Counted from the first letter of the stretch, positions 18,189 through 27,735 are shown. The stretch: DNA of 64,000 nucleotides from Streptomyces umbrinus (GCF_030817415.1 NZ_JAUSZI010000002.1:10887501-10951500), one strand, 5' to 3'. Made by a program: numbers and translations. The notes: a model not told the origin generated them from the letters alone.

Positions 18189-20447
18189 TCAGTTCGCCGC
18201 GCGGAACGAGCGCAGCCGCAGGGAGTTGCCGACGACGAACACCGAGGAGAAGGCCATGGCCGCTCCGGCGATCATCGGATTGAGCAGACCGGCCGCGGCG
18301 AGCGGCAGGGCGGCCACGTTGTAGGCGAAGGCCCAGAAGAGGTTGGACCGGATGGTGCCGAGGGTGCGACGGGCGAGCCGGATGGCGTCGGCCGCGGCGC
18401 GCAGATCTCCCCGCACGAGCGTCAGGTCGCCGGCCTCGATCGCGGCGTCCGTGCCGGTGCCCATGGCCAGGCCCAGGTCGGCCTGGGCGAGGGCGGCCGC
18501 GTCGTTGACGCCGTCGCCGACCATCGCGACCGAACGGCCCTCGTTCTGAAGCCGCTTGACGACGTCGACCTTGTCCTGCGGCAGCACCTCCGCGATGACG
18601 TCCTCGGGCGCGATGCCGACCTCGCGGGCGACCGACTCGGCCACGGCCCGGTTGTCGCCGGTCAGCAGGATCGGCGTCAGGCCGAGCGCGCGCAGTCGTG
18701 TGATCGCCTCAGCGCTGGTCTCCTTCACGGCGTCGGCGATTTCGAGGACCGCCCGTGCCTCGCCGTCCCAGGCGATCGCGATGGCGGTGCGTCCCGCCGC
18801 CTCCGCCTCGGCCTTGGCCCGCGTCAGCTCCTCGGGCAGTTCCATGGCCCAGTCGGCGAGCAGCCGCTCACGGCCCACGAGAACGGCGTGGCCGTCGACG
18901 ATGCCCTGCACACCGAGACCGGGTACGTTCGCGAAGTCCTCGGGGGTGGGCAGCGAACCCAGCTTCTCAAGCGCCCCGTCGGCGACCGCGCGGGCGATCG
19001 GGTGCTCGGAGGAGTGCTCCAACGCGCCTGCCAGGCGCAGGACTTCGGCCTCGTCGGTGCTGTCGGCGGTGTGCACGGCCAGCAGGGTCATACGGCCGGT
19101 GGTGACGGTGCCGGTCTTGTCGAGCACGATGGTGTCGACCTTGCGGGTGGACTCCAGGACCTCCGGGCCCTTGATGAGAATGCCGAGCTGGGCGCCGCGG
19201 CCGGTACCGACCATGAGCGCGGTCGGGGTGGCCAGACCGAGGGCGCACGGGCAGGCGATGATCAGTACGGCGACCGCGGCGGTGAAGGCGGCCGTCAGCC
19301 CGGACCCGTTGCCCAGCCAGAAACCGAGGGTGCCCAGCGCGAGCGCGATGACGACCGGCACGAACACGGCGGAGATGCGGTCCGCGAGGCGTTGCGCGGC
19401 GGCTTTCCCGTTCTGCGCGTCCTCCACCAGCCGGGCCATCCGGGCGAGTTGGGTGTCGGCGCCGACCCGGGTGGCCTCGACGACCAGCCGTCCGCCCGCG
19501 TTGATCGTGGCTCCGGTGACCGGGTCGCCCGTGGAGACCTCCACCGGCACGGACTCACCGGTGAGCATCGAGGCGTCAACTGCCGAGGAGCCCTCGACGA
19601 CCGTCCCGTCCGTGGCGATCTTCTCGCCCGGGCGCACGAGGAAGCGGTCGCCGGCCTTCAACTCGGCGGTCGGGACCGTCTGTTCGCGGCCGTCGGGACG
19701 CAGCAGGGTGACGTCCTTCGCGCCCAGCTCCAGCAGTGCCTTGAGCGCCGCGCCCGCCTTCCGCTTGGAGCGGGCCTCGAAGTACCGGCCGGCCAGGATG
19801 AATGCGGTCACGCCCGCGGCCGCCTCCAGATAGATGTTCCCGGCGCCGTCGCCCCGGGCGATCGTCAGCTCGAAGGGGTGCGTCATGCCGGGCGTGCCCG
19901 CGGTGCCGAGGAACAAGGCCCACAGCGACCACAGGAACGCGGCCGAGGTGCCCACCGAGATCAGCGTGTCCATGGTGGCCGCGCCGTGCCGCGCGTTGGT
20001 GAACGCGGCCCTGTGGAACGGCCAGGCGGCGTACGTCACGACCGGCGCCGCAAGCGTCAGGGACAGCCACTGCCAGTACTCGAACTGCAGGGCCGGGATC
20101 ATGGCCATCGCGACGACGGGAACGGCCAGCACCACCGCGGTGATCAACCGCTCGCGCAGCGGCCGCAGTTCGTCGTCGGCGCCCGCCGTTTCGTCGTCAC
20201 CCTCGGGCTCACTGCGTACGGGCGCCGGCTCGTGCGCGGTGTACCCGGTCTTCTCGACGGTGGCTATCAGATCCTGGACGGAGACGTCACCGTCGTAGGC
20301 GACCTTGGCCTTCTCGGTGGCGTAGTTGACGGTGGCGGTGACTCCGTCCATGCGGTTGAGCTTCTTCTCGATACGCGCCGCGCATGAGGCGCAGGTCATG
20401 CCGCCGATGGCGAGCTCTACCTCGGCGCCGGTCGTCGTGGTGGTCAT
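18189..20447 (-). CDS. copA: Copper-translocating P1B-type ATPase CopA
   Basis: 752 residues from ATG 20447 (AGGAG upstream). One N-terminal heavy-metal-associated domain has the Cu(I) motif MTCASC. The transmembrane CPC motif is in [14 protein letters not shown], the phosphorylation site is DKTGT, the actuator loop is LTGES, and the nucleotide-binding motifs are [10 protein letters not shown] and [10 protein letters not shown]. These define a P1B-1 copper exporter that pumps Cu(I) out using ATP. It follows copZ by 77 bp and shares the promoter at 20883-20911, which carries a CsoR-like operator. Confidence 0.96.
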   Translation of the reverse strand: MTTTTTGAEVELAIGGMTCASCAARIEKKLNRMDGVTATVNYATEKAKVAYDGDVSVQDLIATVEKTGYTAHEPAPVRSEPEGDDETAGADDELRPLRERLITAVVLAVPVVAMAMIPALQFEYWQWLSLTLAAPVVTYAAWPFHRAAFTNARHGAATMDTLISVGTSAAFLWSLWALFLGTAGTPGMTHPFELTIARGDGAGNIYLEAAAGVTAFILAGRYFEARSKRKAGAALKALLELGAKDVTLLRPDGREQTVPTAELKAGDRFLVRPGEKIATDGTVVEGSSAVDASMLTGESVPVEVSTGDPVTGATINAGGRLVVEATRVGADTQLARMARLVEDAQNGKAAAQRLADRISAVFVPVVIALALGTLGFWLGNGSGLTAAFTAAVAVLIIACPCALGLATPTALMVGTGRGAQLGILIKGPEVLESTRKVDTIVLDKTGTVTTGRMTLLAVHTADSTDEAEVLRLAGALEHSSEHPIARAVADGALEKLGSLPTPEDFANVPGLGVQGIVDGHAVLVGRERLLADWAMELPEELTRAKAEAEAAGRTAIAIAWDGEARAVLEIADAVKETSAEAITRLRALGLTPILLTGDNRAVAESVAREVGIAPEDVIAEVLPQDKVDVVKRLQNEGRSVAMVGDGVNDAAALAQADLGLAMGTGTDAAIEAGDLTLVRGDLRAAADAIRLARRTLGTIRSNLFWAFAYNVAALPLAAAGLLNPMIAGAAMAFSSVFVVGNSLRLRSFRAAN

Positions 20448-20524
20448 GGCTGCTCCTCGTACGGGGTGGGTGGCCGGGACCCGGCGATGCGCGGACCCCG
20501 GCCGGTGCGGGGGAGTGCCCGGGG

Positions 20525-20815
20525 TCAGACCCGGCCGGTCAGCTCGTAGCCGGCGTCGTCGACGACCTCGGCGATCAGCGTGTCGTCCGGCTCGGCGGCG
20601 CCGACGACCGTGACGCGACCGGTGTCGAGGTCGACGTCGACCCCGGTCACGCCGTCCAGCTCGCCGATGACCTTGGTGAGCGTGGCCTTGCAGTGGCCGC
20701 ACGTCATGCCGGAGACGGCGTAGGTCGTGGTGACGGTGACGGCCTCGGTGGCCGTCGCGCGGTCGGTGGTGGCGGTCGAGCAGGAGCCGTCGGTGGAGCA
20801 GCAGGACGAGGACAT
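20525..20815 (-). CDS. copZ: CopZ-like copper chaperone
   Basis: 96 residues. The heavy-metal-associated domain has MTCGHC at about 37-42, and the C-terminal half has the usual [18 protein letters not shown] pattern. The N-terminus is unusual for a CopZ: it adds about 28 residues with four further cysteines ([13 protein letters not shown]). Cytosolic CopZ delivers Cu(I) to CopA and to the repressor CsoR. ATG 20815 follows AGGAGG. It is the first gene of the copZ-copA operon. Confidence 0.93.
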   Translation of the reverse strand: MSSSCCSTDGSCSTATTDRATATEAVTVTTTYAVSGMTCGHCKATLTKVIGELDGVTGVDVDLDTGRVTVVGAAEPDDTLIAEVVDDAGYELTGRV

Positions 20816-20882
20816 GGGTTCCTCCTGGTGAGTACAGCCGGTCGGTCATCGATACGGGGTGGGGGTATTCGTGTCGAGAACC

Positions 20883-20911
20883 TGTATACCCCTGTAGGGT
20901 ATCTGACGCAA
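20883..20911 (-). promoter_or_regulatory. copZA promoter with CsoR-like operator
   Basis: On the minus strand, TTGCGT (20911-20906) and TATACA (20888-20883) form -35 and -10 boxes separated by 17 bp. The spacer and -10 box are covered by the dyad GATACCCTACAGGGGTATAC (20903-20884), which matches the TATACCC...GGGTAT pattern of streptomycete CsoR sites. CsoR is a Cu(I)-released repressor, so copper should derepress copZA. Confidence 0.75.
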
Positions 20912-20925
20912 GCGGTGCGGTCGCC

Positions 20926-20953
20926 TTGACTTTATACCCCCTAGGGGTATGTT
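20926..20953 (+). promoter_or_regulatory. Divergent promoter with CsoR-like operator
   Basis: TTGACT (20926-20931), a 16-bp spacer and TATGTT (20948-20953) form a sigma-70-like promoter for the exported His-rich protein. The spacer is almost filled by ATACCCC-CTA-GGGGTAT (20934-20950). A repressor bound there would block both boxes. This is the second such site in the 200-bp divergent region. Confidence 0.75.
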
Positions 20954-21012
20954 GAAGTGCATGGAGGGGCCTCGCCTCCCAGTCATCGGCCCCCGTCCCT
21001 CAGGAGATGGCC

Positions 21013-22011
21013 ATGCATACCGGAGTGAAGATCACCGCGTTCGCCGCCGCACTCGCCGCGACCTTCGGCACGGCCTACGGCGTGGGCCAGGGCATCGACC
21101 CCGTCGTCGCGGACCGCGAGCCCGCGAGTCACGACACCCACGCCGAACCGTCACCGGAGCCGGAAGGGGGCGGGGGTCACGCGGAGCACGAATCGGCGCA
21201 GAAGGGCCAGTCGCTCCCGGCCGGCGGACTGCAGATCTCCGAGAACGGCTACACGCTCGACCTGAAGACCTCCCGGATCGAAGCCCGGCAGCGCGCCGAC
21301 CTGCGCTTCACCATCCAGGACGAGAAGGGTCGCGCGGTGACCTCGTACAAGCGCGAACACGAGAAGGAACTCCACCTCATCGTGGCCTCGCGCGACCTGG
21401 TCACCTATCGCCATCTGCACCCCACCCGGGCCGCCGACGGCACCTGGAGCATCCCCGTCGAGCTGCCCCGGGCGGGCGGGTACCGGGTCTTCGCCGACTT
21501 CACCCCGGCGAAGCAGGGGGCCGAGAACCTCACTCTCGGCGCCGACCTCGCGGCCGCAGGCCCGTACGAGCCGAAGGGGCTGCCGGCGGCGAGCACGACG
21601 GCCAAGGTCGACGGGTACGAGGTCAAGCTGGCGGGCGGTCTGCGACCGGGCGCGGCGGGCGAGGTGGAGCTGAACGTCTCCCGCGGCGGAAAGCCCGTCA
21701 CCGACCTTCAGCCCTATCTCGGCGCCTACGGCCACCTGGTCGCCCTGCGCTCCGGCGACCTCGCGTACCTCCACGTCCACCCCAACGGCGAACCCGGCGA
21801 CGGGAAGACCAAGTCCGGCCCCGGCATCTCGTTCACGGCCACCGTGCCGAGCCCGGGCGCGTACCGCCTCTTCCTCGACTTCAAGCACCAAGGCGTGGTC
21901 AGGACCGCCGCGTTCACCGTTCACGCGGGTGAGACGTCGGGCGGAAACGGCGATCACAGTGAGGCCGCAGAAGAGGCCACCGAGGGGACCTCGGACGGGC
22001 ACGGGCACTGA
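21013..22011 (+). CDS. Exported His-rich protein of the copper block
   Basis: 332 residues. ATG 21013 is preferred over the in-frame ATG 21007 because AGGAG lies 6 bases before it. A hydrophobic leader (TAFAAALAATFGTAYGVG) indicates export or an N-terminal anchor. Acidic His-rich segments flank the protein (SHDTHAEPSP, GGHAEHES at the front; GDHSEAAEE and SDGHGH at the end). Two beta-rich domains each carry the same signature, HLIVASRDLVTYRHLHP and HLVALRSGDLAYLHVHP. The promoter carries a CsoR-like site, so copper induction is likely and periplasm-side copper binding is a reasonable inference. I do not recognise a named family. Confidence 0.8.
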   Translation: MHTGVKITAFAAALAATFGTAYGVGQGIDPVVADREPASHDTHAEPSPEPEGGGGHAEHESAQKGQSLPAGGLQISENGYTLDLKTSRIEARQRADLRFTIQDEKGRAVTSYKREHEKELHLIVASRDLVTYRHLHPTRAADGTWSIPVELPRAGGYRVFADFTPAKQGAENLTLGADLAAAGPYEPKGLPAASTTAKVDGYEVKLAGGLRPGAAGEVELNVSRGGKPVTDLQPYLGAYGHLVALRSGDLAYLHVHPNGEPGDGKTKSGPGISFTATVPSPGAYRLFLDFKHQGVVRTAAFTVHAGETSGGNGDHSEAAEEATEGTSDGHGH

Positions 22012-22123
22012 AGAGGACCCTCCGTTCTGAGTCGGATCGTCGAACGCCACGTACTGAGCGGGTACGTAGGGTCGGCGATCGGTGAGCCGGAGAACGGGCC
22101 CGGCTCCCCCGAAGGGTGGCGTC

Positions 22124-22843
22124 ATGACGGGACCGCTTCTGGGCTGGATGTTGGTGGTGTTGGGCGTCGGCGTGGCCGGCGGCAACCTGCTTCGTATGGC
22201 TCTCGTCAGAGGCTGGGCCCGGTTCGAAGCGGCGGCCGAGGCCGTGATGGGCGGAGGAATGGCCGTGATGGCCGCGCCGCCGACGGCGGCCCACTACGGC
22301 ACGTACAGCACCTGGTGGGCCGCGGTGTTCGCCGCCTTCTGCCTGGGAGGCGTGGCACTGTCCGTACGGCATGCCGTATGGGGCGGCCTGCGGTATCTGC
22401 GTCATGGCGGCCACGTCGTGATCGGCAGTGCCGCCATGGTGCTCATGACGCTGGCCATGTCCGGAACGACGTCCTCACCCGCTCTCGCGCTGGCCGGTTC
22501 CTCCGGGCACGGAGGGATGGCGGGCATGGCCGGTATGGAGAGCGTGGGCGCCCACGGTCACGGCGGTCTGGCCGAGGCGGCCGGCTCCTCTGGAGGCGTG
22601 CTCGCCTGGCGTGTGGCCTTCTGGGCGTTGGCCGCGTACTTCGTGATCTTCATGGCTCTGGCCGTCCGCGCCCGCCTGCGCGGCAGGGACGGGTCGCGGC
22701 CGGCCGTGGCCGCCGGTACGCGGGCCCGCCACCGTCACGCCCGACGGCGTCCCTCGCTGCTCACCGTGCCGAACGCGCGCCTGGCCGGTCATGTCGGAAT
22801 GGGCGGCTCGATGGCGACGATGCTTCTGATGATGGCCGCCTGA
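22124..22843 (+). CDS. DUF5134 membrane protein
   Basis: 239 residues from ATG 22124 (GAAGGG upstream; a GTG 42 bases earlier is in frame but poorly placed). Five or six hydrophobic helices surround a Met/His/Gly-rich loop (SSGHGGMAGMAGMESVGAHG), and the protein ends in GMGGSMATMLLMMAA. This fits DUF5134, integral membrane proteins of unknown function often found near copper genes in actinobacteria. The Met-rich loops resemble copper-binding methionine motifs. It is 112 bp downstream of the exported His-rich gene on the same strand and convergent with the sensor kinase. Confidence 0.8.
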   Translation: MTGPLLGWMLVVLGVGVAGGNLLRMALVRGWARFEAAAEAVMGGGMAVMAAPPTAAHYGTYSTWWAAVFAAFCLGGVALSVRHAVWGGLRYLRHGGHVVIGSAAMVLMTLAMSGTTSSPALALAGSSGHGGMAGMAGMESVGAHGHGGLAEAAGSSGGVLAWRVAFWALAAYFVIFMALAVRARLRGRDGSRPAVAAGTRARHRHARRRPSLLTVPNARLAGHVGMGGSMATMLLMMAA

Positions 22844-22881
22844 GGACGGCCACTGATAGTTGTCTGAAGACGGCCCTGACG

Positions 22882-24042
22882 TCATGGCGTGTCCTGGACC
22901 GGGAGGCGCAACCGGAGTTCGTATCCGCCGTCGGCCGTGGGGCCGGACGTGACGGTGCCGCCGAGGAGTTCGGCCCGCTGGCGCAGGCCGACGAGGCCGT
23001 GGTGGGCGCCGGGCAGGGGGAGCGCGGGGCGGGTGGGGGAGGCGTTGGTGACGGTGGCGTGGACGGTGTCGTCCGCGTGGTGGACGTGGATGGTGGCGGT
23101 GGCCCCGGGGGCGTGCTTGCGTACGTTGGTCAGTGCTTCCTGGACGGTGCGGTAGACGGCGCGCTGGACGGACGGTGAGAGGTTGTCGGGCAGGTCCGTG
23201 CGCAGCGCGGCCTCGATGCCGCTGGTGTCGACGAGCCGCTGGAGGTCTGCCAGGGACGGCTGGGGAGTCAGTTCCGTGGGACGGCTTCCGGAGGCGCGCA
23301 GCACGCCGACCATGTGCCGCAGTTCGTCCAGGGTCTGCACGCTGAGCCGCCGGATCGTGGCCGCGGCCTCTCTCGCTTCCGGGTCCCGGGTGGCGACCTG
23401 GAGCACTCCGGCGCGTACGGCGATCAGGCTGACCTGATGGGAGACCACGTCGTGCATCTCCCGTGCGAGCTGCGCGCGTTCCTTCGCGAGTACGCCCTGG
23501 GCCAGCAGCCGGCGTTCGTGCTCCCGCGCCTCGGATATCTCGGACAGCCGCAGGGACAGCTCGCGTCCGGTCTGGACGAGCTGGCCGAGGAAGACGGGAG
23601 CGGCCGCCGTCGCCAGGCTGTAGGTGACGGTGACCAGGTCGGAGGAGTCCGACAGGTCGGAGAACTCGGGTGACGGCCACGACCACCAGGTGAGGTCACT
23701 CGCCGAGCATGCCAGCGCGCAGAGGGCCAGCAGCACGCGACGACGGCTGAGGGAGGCGAGGGTGTAGAGCGCGATCAGAGTGGCGAGTACCGCGTCGCTG
23801 ACCAAGGTGGCCGGCAGGGCGAGCAGGAAGGTCAACAGCGGCAGACGGCGCCGGAGTACGAGAGAGAAGGCGGCGAGCAGCGCGCAGGCCATGCGCAGCG
23901 GCTCTTCGCTGTCGTAGTGGATCCAGACGTCCATCAGGCAGACGGCGACGAGCATGGCGTCCATGAGCGGGGCGGGCACGGGGCGGTGCCTCATCCGCGC
24001 TTCCGGTCCCGTGAGTCCCGCGAGTCCCGTGAGGGGCTTCAT
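22882..24042 (-). CDS. NarL-type sensor histidine kinase
   Basis: 386 residues. Four or five membrane helices (about 25-160) are followed by a HisKA_3 dimerisation domain with the phospho-acceptor His in AREMHDVVSHQVSLIAV and a HATPase_c domain (VQEALTNVRKHAPG N-box, GAHHGLVGLRQRAELLGG G-box). It would phosphorylate the response regulator encoded just upstream; the ATG start overlaps its stop (ATGA). The signal is unknown. The copper genes next door make metal or envelope stress one option, without direct evidence. Confidence 0.93.
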   Translation of the reverse strand: MKPLTGLAGLTGPEARMRHRPVPAPLMDAMLVAVCLMDVWIHYDSEEPLRMACALLAAFSLVLRRRLPLLTFLLALPATLVSDAVLATLIALYTLASLSRRRVLLALCALACSASDLTWWSWPSPEFSDLSDSSDLVTVTYSLATAAAPVFLGQLVQTGRELSLRLSEISEAREHERRLLAQGVLAKERAQLAREMHDVVSHQVSLIAVRAGVLQVATRDPEAREAAATIRRLSVQTLDELRHMVGVLRASGSRPTELTPQPSLADLQRLVDTSGIEAALRTDLPDNLSPSVQRAVYRTVQEALTNVRKHAPGATATIHVHHADDTVHATVTNASPTRPALPLPGAHHGLVGLRQRAELLGGTVTSGPTADGGYELRLRLPVQDTP

Positions 24043-24704
24043 CCGTCCTCCGGGTCCCGCGGTGGCCTGAGCAGACCCGCGCGTTCGGCGAGCAGGGCCG
24101 CCTGGACGCGGCTGCCCACCTCCAACTTGGCGAGGACGGCGCTCACATGGTCCTTGACCGTGCCGATGCTCAGATGCATCCGTGTGCCGATACCGGTGTT
24201 GGACAGTCCTTCGGCGATGAGGACGAGAACGGCACGCTCGCGTTCGGTCAGCCGGGCCACGCAACGGGCGGCCTCCTCGTGGGGACCGTTGTCCAGATAC
24301 CCGTCGACCACGGTGCGGGTGACCCGGGACGACAGGACGACCCCGCCGTCGGCCAAACTGCGTACCAGCAGCGGCAGTTGCACGGGATCGGTGTCCTTGA
24401 GCAGGAACCCGGCCGCCCCCGAGCGCAGTGCCGTCGCCACGTACTCGTCCATGTCGAACGTCGTGAGCATGGCCACCGTGGGCGGCTGCGGCAGCCGGCG
24501 CAGCTCGGCCAGGACGGTGAGCCCGTCCACGTCCGGCATCCGGATGTCGAGCAGCACGACGTCGGGACGCAGCTCCCGTGCCGAGTGGACGGCCTGGCCG
24601 CCGGGGACCGCCGCCACGACCTCGAGGCCGTCCGCGGAGTCGAGGATGTGCCTAAAGCCCGTACGGATCAGAGCCTCGTCGTCGACCACCAGTACCCGGA
24701 TCAC
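24039..24704 (-). CDS. LuxR/NarL family response regulator
   Basis: 221 residues. The receiver domain (1-120) has the acidic pocket in VVDDEALI, the phospho-Asp in LLDIRMPDVDG, and the conserved Thr and Lys (MLTTFD, LLKDTD). The GerE/LuxR HTH (about 150-210) reads LTERERAVLVLIAEGLSNTG, then HLSIGTVKDHVSAVLAKL. It forms a coupled operon with the downstream histidine kinase. It is divergent from the DUF418-like gene, which is a candidate target. Confidence 0.94.
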   Translation of the reverse strand: MIRVLVVDDEALIRTGFRHILDSADGLEVVAAVPGGQAVHSARELRPDVVLLDIRMPDVDGLTVLAELRRLPQPPTVAMLTTFDMDEYVATALRSGAAGFLLKDTDPVQLPLLVRSLADGGVVLSSRVTRTVVDGYLDNGPHEEAARCVARLTERERAVLVLIAEGLSNTGIGTRMHLSIGTVKDHVSAVLAKLEVGSRVQAALLAERAGLLRPPRDPEDG

Positions 24705-24879
24705 CTGCGCTCCCCTCGCCCCGGGGCCGCCAATGGACTCCTACGACGCCCAGGAGCCTCCTCCGGTTCCGTCGCGTCGGCGCTCGCCGGGAGACGGGGG
24801 CGGCTCCGGCCGGTCGGCGGGGCAACTCCGGCCACCTGCCGGATGGGTCGGAGCCCGCACGCACCCGATCCTGAAGCAC

Positions 24880-26137
24880 ATGACACACGACGCGCCATCG
24901 GTCTCAACGGCTCTGTCCCCGGCGCCTGCCTCGGAACAAGGCAGCACTCCCACCACCGCCCCCATCACCGCTCCGCGCGCCGTCGACGGGGCGGCTGACA
25001 GGCATCGACCTGGCCCGCGGACTCGCGGTCTTCGGCATGTACGCGGCCCATGTCGGCCCGGACCCTTCGGTGGGCGGGCCGCTGGGCTTCGTCCTTGAGC
25101 TGGCGCGCGGGCGTTCCTCCGCGCTCTTCGCCCTGCTCGCCGGTTTCTCGCTCGTCCTCATCACCGGCCGCCCGCACCCCCGCACCGGTCGGGCCGGACG
25201 GCAGGCCGTGGGCAGGATCCTCATCCGCTCCGTGGTCCTGGTCGTGCTGGGCTTCGCCCTGACCGCGCTGGACACCGACGTCGACGTGATCCTCGCGTTC
25301 TACGGACTGACCTTCCTCGTCGTGCTCCCGCTGTACCGGCTGCGGGTCCGGACGCTCGCGGCAGTCGGCGCCGCGTGCGCGTTGGTCATGCCCCAACTCC
25401 TCCACGTGGTCCGCCAGTCGATCGACAACGGGGACTGGGCCGACACCGTCGTCCGCTGGGACCCGCTGGCGCGGATCAGCGACACGGACGGTCTCGTGGA
25501 GCTGCTGTTCACCGGTGAGTACCCGGTGCTCACCTGGATGCCGTTCATGATCGTCGGCATGGTGGTGGCCCGGCTCGACCTCGGCCGGGTCAAGGTCCGC
25601 GCCCGACTCGCCCTGGCCGGCGGCGGGTCGGCCGTCCTCGGTTACGGCGGTTCCTGGCTCGCCCTGCGCCTCGTCCCGCACGCGCACGCCACCGTCGCGG
25701 CGGCCACGGACGGAGACTCGGCGGCCTCGGCCTGGTGGTCCGACACCGTCGGCTACCTCACGGACGGCACCCCGGCCGCCTGGCTGCTGGTGGCCGCGCC
25801 GCACAGTCAGACAACCTTCTCCATCCTCGGCAACACGGGCGTCGCGCTCCTCGTGGTGGCCGCGTGCGTCGCCGTCACGGCCCGGATGCCCCGCGTCACG
25901 CGCCTGGCCACGCCCGTCGCCGCGGTCGGCATGATCTCCCTGACCGCCTACGTCCTGCACATCCTCGCCATCTACGTGGTCGGCATGGAGGACGAGACCG
26001 TCCCGGCCCTGGTCGCACTGCTCGCCTTCATCGCGACCGCCATGCTGCTGGCGGCCGCCTGGACACGACGGTTCCGCCGAGGCCCTCTGGAGTACCTGCT
26101 CCACGCCACCACAGGCGTCACCCGCCACATCAAGTGA
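24880..26137 (+). pseudogene. DUF418/heparan acetyltransferase-like membrane protein, frameshifted
   Basis: The N-terminal reading frame (ATG 24880: MTHDAPSVSTALSPAPA...ITAPRAVDG) and the rest (RLTGIDLARGLAVFGMYAAH...) lie in different frames. The break is at GACGGGGCGGCTG (24986-24998), and removing one G restores a continuous product of about 419 residues. The body has 9-10 membrane helices and the R-x-x-G-x-D-x-A-R-G start typical of DUF418 and acyltransferase-3-like proteins. The only ATG in the downstream frame (25037) would remove the conserved first helix. It could be a sequencing error or a real lesion in a G run. The function of this family is undefined. Confidence 0.75.
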
Positions 26138-26157
26138 CGCCCGGATCGGCGCGGATG

Positions 26158-26205
26158 CCCGTGCCCCCCGTGCCGCCCGGCCCGACCGGGCGGCATGGGC
26201 ACGGG
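26158..26205 (+). terminator. Hairpin terminator after the DUF418-like gene
   Basis: CCCGTGC....CGTGCCGCCCGG pairs with CCGGGCGGCATGG.GCACGGG. The stem of about 19 bp has a small bulge and starts about 20 bases after the stop codon. Confidence 0.7.
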
Positions 26206-26297
26206 TGCTCAGGGCCTTGCGGAGGGCGGAGACCTCCTCGTCCGTCACCCGGTGCTCCCGGTGAGTTGGCCGGACATCGGACCCCGCGGCACGGTGC

Positions 26298-26316
26298 AAT
26301 ACCCTGGGTAGGTATC
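26298..26316. promoter_or_regulatory. Third CsoR-like site, before DUF6153-DUF305
   Basis: AATACCCTGGGTAGGTATC resembles the two sites in the copZA divergent region (ATACCC ... GG-TAT arms) and ends 45 bp before the DUF6153 start. The arms are less perfect than at 20934-20950. Placing this operon under CsoR is an inference from the motif and from the Met/His-rich products. Confidence 0.5.
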
Positions 26317-26361
26317 ATCCCCTCGTATCCACTCCGGTGGCACCTGAGACGCAAGGGATCC

Positions 26362-26790
26362 ATGGCCAGTGTCCGCGACGAGGCGGTGAACCGCCTCGGA
26401 CAGCTCGTTCGACCGCGATCGACGTCGCGGTTCGCCGGGCTGCTCGTGAGCGCGCTGCTCCTCGGCCTGGTCGGTATGCACGGCCTGGGGCCGCTTCCCA
26501 TGGGCTCGGGTCACGACCCGATGCCGGTGGCCGCGCCCATGAGCGTGGTGGCGTCGATGCCGGGCGCGTGCGATCACGGCGAAGGTGGCTGCACGGGCCA
26601 CGCCCAGCACGCGGATCCGACGTGCGCGTCCGCGTCGGTCGCCGGTTCGCCCGCGATGGTGCCGGTGCTGCTGCCCGACGTGGCCGCCTGCGCCGGAGTG
26701 CCACGGGCCGGTACCGCTTCGACCGGCAGTGGCCCCGACGGCGGCCGGGCGCCGCCCTCACTCTCCGAACTCCAACTCCTGCGGATCTAG
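26362..26790 (+). CDS. DUF6153 family small membrane/exported protein
   Basis: 142 residues from ATG 26362 (AAGGGA upstream). One hydrophobic segment (FAGLLVSALLLGLVGMHGLG) is followed by a Met/His/Cys-rich region (MGSGHDPMPVAAPMSV, then CDHGEGGCTGHAQHADPTC), a plausible metal site, and a second hydrophobic stretch. This matches the streptomycete DUF6153 pattern, which I recall beside DUF305 genes. It is 85 bp upstream of DUF305 on the same strand, with a CsoR-like site ahead, so a copper-responsive pair is likely. Confidence 0.65.
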   Translation: MASVRDEAVNRLGQLVRPRSTSRFAGLLVSALLLGLVGMHGLGPLPMGSGHDPMPVAAPMSVVASMPGACDHGEGGCTGHAQHADPTCASASVAGSPAMVPVLLPDVAACAGVPRAGTASTGSGPDGGRAPPSLSELQLLRI

Positions 26791-26875
26791 AGCGGCCCGC
26801 GAGGCGTCGCACGCCATCCGGCGCGGCGCCGCGCTCCGGCATGCCCTTCACCCCAGCCATCCCAGGAGTTCCACC

Positions 26876-27517
26876 ATGACCGCGCAACGCACACTCGTCC
26901 GCCGTACCGCCCTCTCCGTCACCGCGGGAGCGGCCGCGTTCCTCCTCGCCGCCTGCGGCAGTGACAGCGGCAGCGGAGGACACGACATGGGGTCCATGGA
27001 GTCCGACTCCAGCCCCACCGCGACCGCCTCCGCCAAGGCCGGCGACCACAACGACGCGGACGTCGACTTCTCCAAGGAGATGATCCAGCACCACCGTCAG
27101 GCCGTCGACATGGCCGAACTGGCCGCCGACCGCGCCTCCTCGCAGGAGGTCAAGGACCTGGCAACGAAGGTCAAGGGGGCACAGGACCCGGAGATCGAAA
27201 CCATGTCCGGCTGGCTCACCTCGTGGGGCGAGGACGTACCCGAGGAGATGTCCGGCGCCATGGACCACGACATGTCGTCCGCCATGCCCGGCATGATGAG
27301 CGGCAAGGACATGGACAAGCTGGAGAAGGCGTCCGGCGCCGAGTTCGACACCATGTTCCTCACGATGATGGTCGAGCACCACGAGGGCGCCGTCGAGATG
27401 GCCGAGACCGAGAAGGCCGACGGCACGTACGGTCCCGCCACGAAGCTCGCGGGCGCCGTCGTGACGGCCCAGACCGCCGAGATCAAGCAGATGAACAAGA
27501 TGCTCGGCAAGAGCTGA
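26876..27517 (+). CDS. DUF305 lipoprotein, Met/His-rich
   Basis: 213 residues from ATG 26876 (AGGAG seven bases upstream). The lipobox LLAAC directs lipid modification at Cys24 or so. A His/Met linker (GGHDMGSMESD) precedes a duplicated ferritin-like DUF305 core: FSKEMIQHHRQAVDMAEL and FLTMMVEHHEGAVEMAET, each with the conserved M-x-x-H-H. The mid-part (AMDHDMSSAMPGMMSG) is Met-rich. DUF305 proteins are outer-face lipoproteins widely found with copper resistance genes. A perfect hairpin ends the operon at 27535-27568. Confidence 0.92.
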   Translation: MTAQRTLVRRTALSVTAGAAAFLLAACGSDSGSGGHDMGSMESDSSPTATASAKAGDHNDADVDFSKEMIQHHRQAVDMAELAADRASSQEVKDLATKVKGAQDPEIETMSGWLTSWGEDVPEEMSGAMDHDMSSAMPGMMSGKDMDKLEKASGAEFDTMFLTMMVEHHEGAVEMAETEKADGTYGPATKLAGAVVTAQTAEIKQMNKMLGKS

Positions 27518-27534
27518 CGTCTCGTCAGAAGGCG

Positions 27535-27568
27535 GTGGGCCGACGGGGTGAGAGCCTCGTCGGCCCAC
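27535..27568 (+). terminator. Hairpin terminator after DUF305
   Basis: GTGGGCCGACG pairs perfectly with CGTCGGCCCAC around a 12-base loop, 18 bp after the stop. Confidence 0.85.
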
Positions 27569-27735
27569 TCGGGCGGCAGGCGTTCCCGCGCCCCGCCCGC
27601 TCCTTCGGCGATCTCGTCGTGCGGAGCGCGACCTTCGTTCGTGTACGGGTGAACGGCCACCTGCGTTCACCCGTACCCCTTGTCGTACGCCTGGCCGCTC
27701 GCGCGGACGGGAACAGCCCGGATTCGGAGAGGTAC

